Shown here one piece after another: positions 23,175 to 25,535 of a DNA stretch of 25,535 nucleotides; the first letter of the stretch is position 1, and each line of letters starts with the position of its first letter. Both the position numbers and the translations under genes were made by a program. The notes under the pieces were generated by a model. The model did not search any database. It was not told where the DNA came from and saw only the letters and a list, made by a program, of their open reading frames with translations. The stretch comes from Bacillota bacterium. GTDB taxonomy: Bacteria; Bacillota_I; Bacilli_A; RF39; UBA660. The stretch spans positions 1-25,535 of the forward strand of contig QAMK01000025.1 in assembly GCA_003149915.1 (NCBI GenBank), in the 5' to 3' direction.

Positions 23175-23721
23175 AATATACTCCTCCTGTCTTTTTCTAG
23201 TGAACCTCCAAAATACTGTTGATAGCTTTGCAAAACTAAATCTTTGACATCAGTTGTTAACGTCATCCGCAATGCCTTTTGTTTCGGTTCTGTCATCATT
23301 TGATTTCGTAAATCTAATTTTCCGTTTTCATCTACATATTCTGGATACTCTTTTTGAATCCGCTCTATGGGAGAAATGCAAATACTCTCCGGTCTATCTA
23401 TATAATCAAAAAACCTTGGTCCTATGCCCGTCTTACCAATTTTCTCTTTGGCAAAAAATTCGTTTGATATGGTGTAACGAAGACTACATTGGTATGCTAA
23501 CAAACTCCAATCTTTTTCCGGTTCCATACAACTTCTCAATCTTTCTGCATCGATTACTTGCACTTGACCATCTTGATCAATCACACCTGCTACGTAGTGA
23601 CAAATGAGTATTTTGTCACTACAGTAGAATCATTCAAATCAAATTCTGTTTCAAATTCCTCTAATGATAAATGAACTTCAGGAAAGCATTTTAGAAACAC
23701 CTGATATAATAAATCGCTCAT
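23171..23721 (-). pseudogene. Unknown small gene interrupted by a frameshift
   Basis: Two frames together look like one gene. The first starts at ATG 23721 behind a strong GGTGGAGG site and runs 43 codons to TAG at 23590-23592 (MSDLLYQVFLKCFPEVHLSL...NDSTVVTK). The second is open from a TGA near 23636 through 23171; its earliest start, GTG 23584, has no ribosome binding site. Reading one base of the AAAA run (23611-23614) twice joins them as ...STVVTK-ILICHYVAGVIDQDG..., giving about 182 residues that end by overlapping the hydrolase (ATGA). The product is not recognised; it is soluble with a conserved-looking VIDAERLRSCMEPEKDWSLLAYQ segment. A pseudogene, a sequencing error or a programmed -1 shift are all possible. 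A 15-bp hairpin sits exactly on the junction. Confidence 0.65.
23590..23627. repeat. Long quasi-palindrome at the frameshift junction
   Basis: A perfect 11-bp inverted repeat GTAGTGACAAA / TTTGTCACTAC (23594-23604 and 23612-23622, 7-base loop) extends by four more pairs, CTAC/GTAG (23590-23593 and 23624-23627), past one bulged base at 23623. The slippery AAAA run and the TAG stop of the first frame both lie inside it. There is no T run, so it is not a terminator. Confidence 0.9.
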
Positions 23722-23757
23722 TGATTCAACCTCCACCTTTATCATAAAGTTTTTAAT

Positions 23758-23789
23758 CAAAAAAGCAAGAATTTTATCTATTTCTTGCT
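23758..23789 (-). terminator. Intrinsic terminator of the DUF1700-like gene
   Basis: A perfect 8-bp stem AGCAAGAA / TTCTTGCT (23764-23771 and 23782-23789, 10-base loop) followed by T-rich sequence on the minus strand. A TTGCTT in its 3' arm lies 16 bases before TATGAT and may be the -35 of the next gene. Confidence 0.85.
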
Positions 23790-23799
23790 CGTTCTCTCA

Positions 23800-25116
23800 T
23801 TATAAGTTATGAGTTATTTTTTTCATATTTTCTTCGTTTGCACGAATTGTGATATCAGGAAAATTGACATCTGTATAAGAGTATCTCAACTTCTGTTCTG
23901 TTTTTGTCACATAGTAGTAAAATAACTTACTAAATAGTTCATATCCTTTTCCGTCTTGTATTTTCGTCTGATAATTGATTACCATTTCATCATGATCTGA
24001 ATAAGATGCATATGACAAATCGTAATATTCCGATGGATAAATCACTTCGACTATTACATTGTCTACACTGTTATCAACTATATAGTTGATATGGTTTTTT
24101 TTGCCATTATTATATATTTTTATCTCTGAAAAACATTCTGGTTCTATTGTATAATTTTTAGTTATACTGTTGTCTTCTAATAAAACATTGTGATTCATTT
24201 TCGTATATCCCAAATATTCGATTGGAATCATAGCAAAAGCTACAATCAAGATAGCGATACCAAAGAAACAATACTTTAGTTTTTGCCATGTATGATGACG
24301 TTTTTGAAAAACAAAAGTTGCCAAGAAAAGCAAAATAGCACCAAAGAAAATAGTCAAACCAATCGATAATATAATCATGTATATGTATCCAACTTGATTA
24401 ATTACTAACGCAATTGACACAATCATTGTGATTAAGAAAAACAAAGTCAAAATCAAAAATGGAATCATAAACAAAAAGCCAATGATTTTATAAGCAATTA
24501 GCAACGGAGCTGCTACATTTTGAAATCCCTTTGCTAATATTTTCTGATTTTCTTTCGTTTCGAAACTCAATCGTTCTTTGGTTTTAAAATACTCGATAAT
24601 ATATTTGTTAATCATCCATGAGGTCACTACAAAGATCGATGTATAATAGCATAAATCCAACGTTCCTTTTATTCCTATTTGAACGATAGATGAAACACTA
24701 GTTTGAAAAATTTTAAACAACGGTCCAATAATTTCTATCAATAATAAAAATGGAAATTTCAAAAATGAAACGATTAAAAATGTCAAGCAAAGAACGATTA
24801 AGATGCGGACGATATCTTTAGCTTTTGGATTAGCTAAGATATTCGCAAACTCTTGTACCCAATTGGTTAACCAACGAAGTAATCTCGCCATCATTAAAAC
24901 GCACCATTCAATCGGATTTTTCTCATATTTTGCAAGAACTTTTTCGGCATATTCTCGACTACTGCCTAACTTTTTTTGAATCTCTGCCCAAGAACGATGT
25001 TTTTTTTCTTGATTTTCTATCTTTTTTTCTAATTTTTGCATTTCTTTTTGAAGTTCAGTTGACTTTAAACCAGCCAGTTCTTCACGAACCGCTACTAAAT
25101 ATTCCTTTTTATTCAT
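23800..25116 (-). CDS. DUF1700/HAAS-domain membrane protein
   Basis: A 438-residue protein. The N-terminus (1-70) is a charged helical HAAS/DUF1700-like domain (MNKKEYLVAVREELAGL, coiled-coil-like middle, then SWAEIQKKLGSSREYAEKVL). It is followed by membrane segments around 107-130, 140-165, 205-270 and 278-300, and an extracytoplasmic C-terminal ~130 residues rich in beta strands (NYTIEPECFSEIKIYNNGKK...). Such proteins usually sit beside a PadR-type regulator and may sense envelope state; no PadR gene is seen here, as the upstream flank is the end of an IS element. Start 25116, after a GAGGGAG...GGGAAAGA purine-rich site. A TTGCAG/TATAGA pair with 16-base spacing upstream could be its promoter. 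It is monocistronic, with its own terminator. Confidence 0.78.
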   Translation of the reverse strand: MNKKEYLVAVREELAGLKSTELQKEMQKLEKKIENQEKKHRSWAEIQKKLGSSREYAEKVLAKYEKNPIEWCVLMMARLLRWLTNWVQEFANILANPKAKDIVRILIVLCLTFLIVSFLKFPFLLLIEIIGPLFKIFQTSVSSIVQIGIKGTLDLCYYTSIFVVTSWMINKYIIEYFKTKERLSFETKENQKILAKGFQNVAAPLLIAYKIIGFLFMIPFLILTLFFLITMIVSIALVINQVGYIYMIILSIGLTIFFGAILLFLATFVFQKRHHTWQKLKYCFFGIAILIVAFAMIPIEYLGYTKMNHNVLLEDNSITKNYTIEPECFSEIKIYNNGKKNHINYIVDNSVDNVIVEVIYPSEYYDLSYASYSDHDEMVINYQTKIQDGKGYELFSKLFYYYVTKTEQKLRYSYTDVNFPDITIRANEENMKKITHNL

Positions 25117-25222
25117 TCTTTCCCTACTCCCTCTATAATAAGTTTATAATGTTCTGCAATTTTTTTCAAGAGAACAAAAGAATTTTAGATGATAAAATTT
25201 ATCTTTATCAGTGCAGAACAAA

Positions 25223-25240
25223 ATGAAAATAAATTTTCAT
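25223..25240 (-). repeat. Right-end hairpin of an IS200/IS605-type element
   Basis: A perfect 7-bp stem ATGAAAA / TTTTCAT (25223-25229 and 25234-25240, 4-base loop) lies just beyond the structured RNA region downstream of tnpB, where the subterminal hairpin recognised by Y1 transposases is expected. The exact end of the element is not determined. Confidence 0.5.
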
Positions 25241-25355
25241 CTCCCAGTCGTTACCTCCCGGGCTTTCTGCTTCCTAGATAGAGTACCCTCTATTCTCCAC
25301 AGACTTAACTTCCGACAGTCGCTGCCGTAGATTTTGTTCTTCTTTTTTAATTTTA
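25241..25355 (-). ncRNA. Putative omega-RNA (reRNA) scaffold of TnpB
   Basis: The GC-richer stretch after the tnpB stop contains the hairpin ATAGAG/CTCTAT (25278-25283 and 25288-25293) and the minus-strand pattern CTAGGAAGCAGAAAGCCC...GGGAG, which I associate with the 3' ends of IS605-family tnpB genes. Such regions encode the guide RNA that programs TnpB nuclease; the guide would be the flank just beyond the element end, below about 25223. The 5' limit may extend into tnpB. No transcript evidence. Confidence 0.6.
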
Positions 25356-25535
25356 TTATATAAATTCGTTTCTACATTTCTTGATTCCTTCAAATAATAT
25401 ATTAATACTAGCATTGATATCTCTATCATGGTAACTTCCACATTTTGGGCATATCCAATCTCTAACTGTTAAATCCTTTACTTTTTCATTTTGATATCCG
25501 CATCTACTACATTCCTGACTACTTGGATAGTAGGT
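25356..25535 (-). CDS. tnpB: TnpB RNA-guided nuclease / IS605 OrfB, C-terminal part
   Basis: The last 59 codons of a gene entering from beyond the window edge, ending with TAA at 25356-25358. The zinc ribbon is clear: CSRC, a 16-residue spacer, then CPKC (visible residues 9, 12, 29 and 32), preceded by the typical YYPSSQ. It is followed by [12 protein letters not shown], where the Asp of H-D-R-D-x-N-A-S is the third RuvC catalytic residue. TnpB is an RNA-guided DNA nuclease encoded by IS200/IS605 and IS607 elements that promotes their retention. The N-terminal RuvC-I and -II residues and any tnpA partner are outside the window, so intactness is unknown. Confidence 0.95.
   Translation of the reverse strand, partial: TYYPSSQECSRCGYQNEKVKDLTVRDWICPKCGSYHDRDINASINILFEGIKKCRNEFI

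Noticed and set aside
1..25535. tRNA genes or CRISPR arrays
   Set aside because: No cloverleaf-like sequence or regularly spaced identical repeats were seen by eye on either strand; tRNAscan-SE and a repeat finder would settle it.

Overview
The window comes from a low-GC, walled relative of the Bacillota, most likely an uncultured gut Bacilli lineage close to the RF39/Erysipelotrichia/Mollicutes border. The evidence is the AT-rich sequence, the mraZ-rsmH-ftsL-pbp-murE order, a DnaI-type helicase loader, a T-box before thrS, sigma-A-like TTGACA/TATAAT promoters, strong AGGAGG or GGTGA ribosome binding sites, and TGA used as a stop. The exact taxon is an inference. Every gene I can support lies on the minus strand, so transcription runs from high to low coordinates.

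Right end (25.5 to 22.4 kb): the 3' end of an IS200/IS605-family tnpB with a structured omega-RNA-like right end; a DUF1700/HAAS-type membrane protein; a small unknown gene whose reading frame breaks exactly inside a long hairpin; and an alpha/beta hydrolase overlapping it by ATGA.

Housekeeping block (22.4 to 11.0 kb): dnaI, an unusual RNB exoribonuclease and desulfoferrodoxin form a tight operon. A T-box leader follows, controlling a 67-aa unknown protein and a threonyl-tRNA synthetase that lacks the TGS domain. Then come a small charged protein and the division/cell-wall cluster mraZ-rsmH-ftsL-PASTA-PBP, with three 10-bp-spaced MraZ boxes, and murE behind its own promoter.

Transport block (11.0 to 2.0 kb): a surface-protein gene that lacks a believable start and signal peptide; a MarR regulator overlapping a heterodimeric multidrug ABC exporter, one subunit of which carries a roughly 200-residue insertion with a threefold internal repeat; a putative heavy-metal/manganese exporter; and a four-gene unit of two small unknown proteins, an EamA permease and the MntP manganese exporter.

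Left end (2.0 kb to 1): a monocistronic unknown protein with weak resemblance to HopA1-type lyases, and the 5' part of an AbiEi-type antitoxin with a 10-bp inverted repeat over its own -10 box. The most unusual signals are the frameshift hairpin at 23.6 kb, the T-box terminator arm that doubles as a Shine-Dalgarno sequence, the repeated ABC insertion, the TGS-less ThrRS, and stop codons embedded in terminator hairpins. No tRNA, rRNA or CRISPR array was seen, and no stretch over 300 bases lacks a gene.
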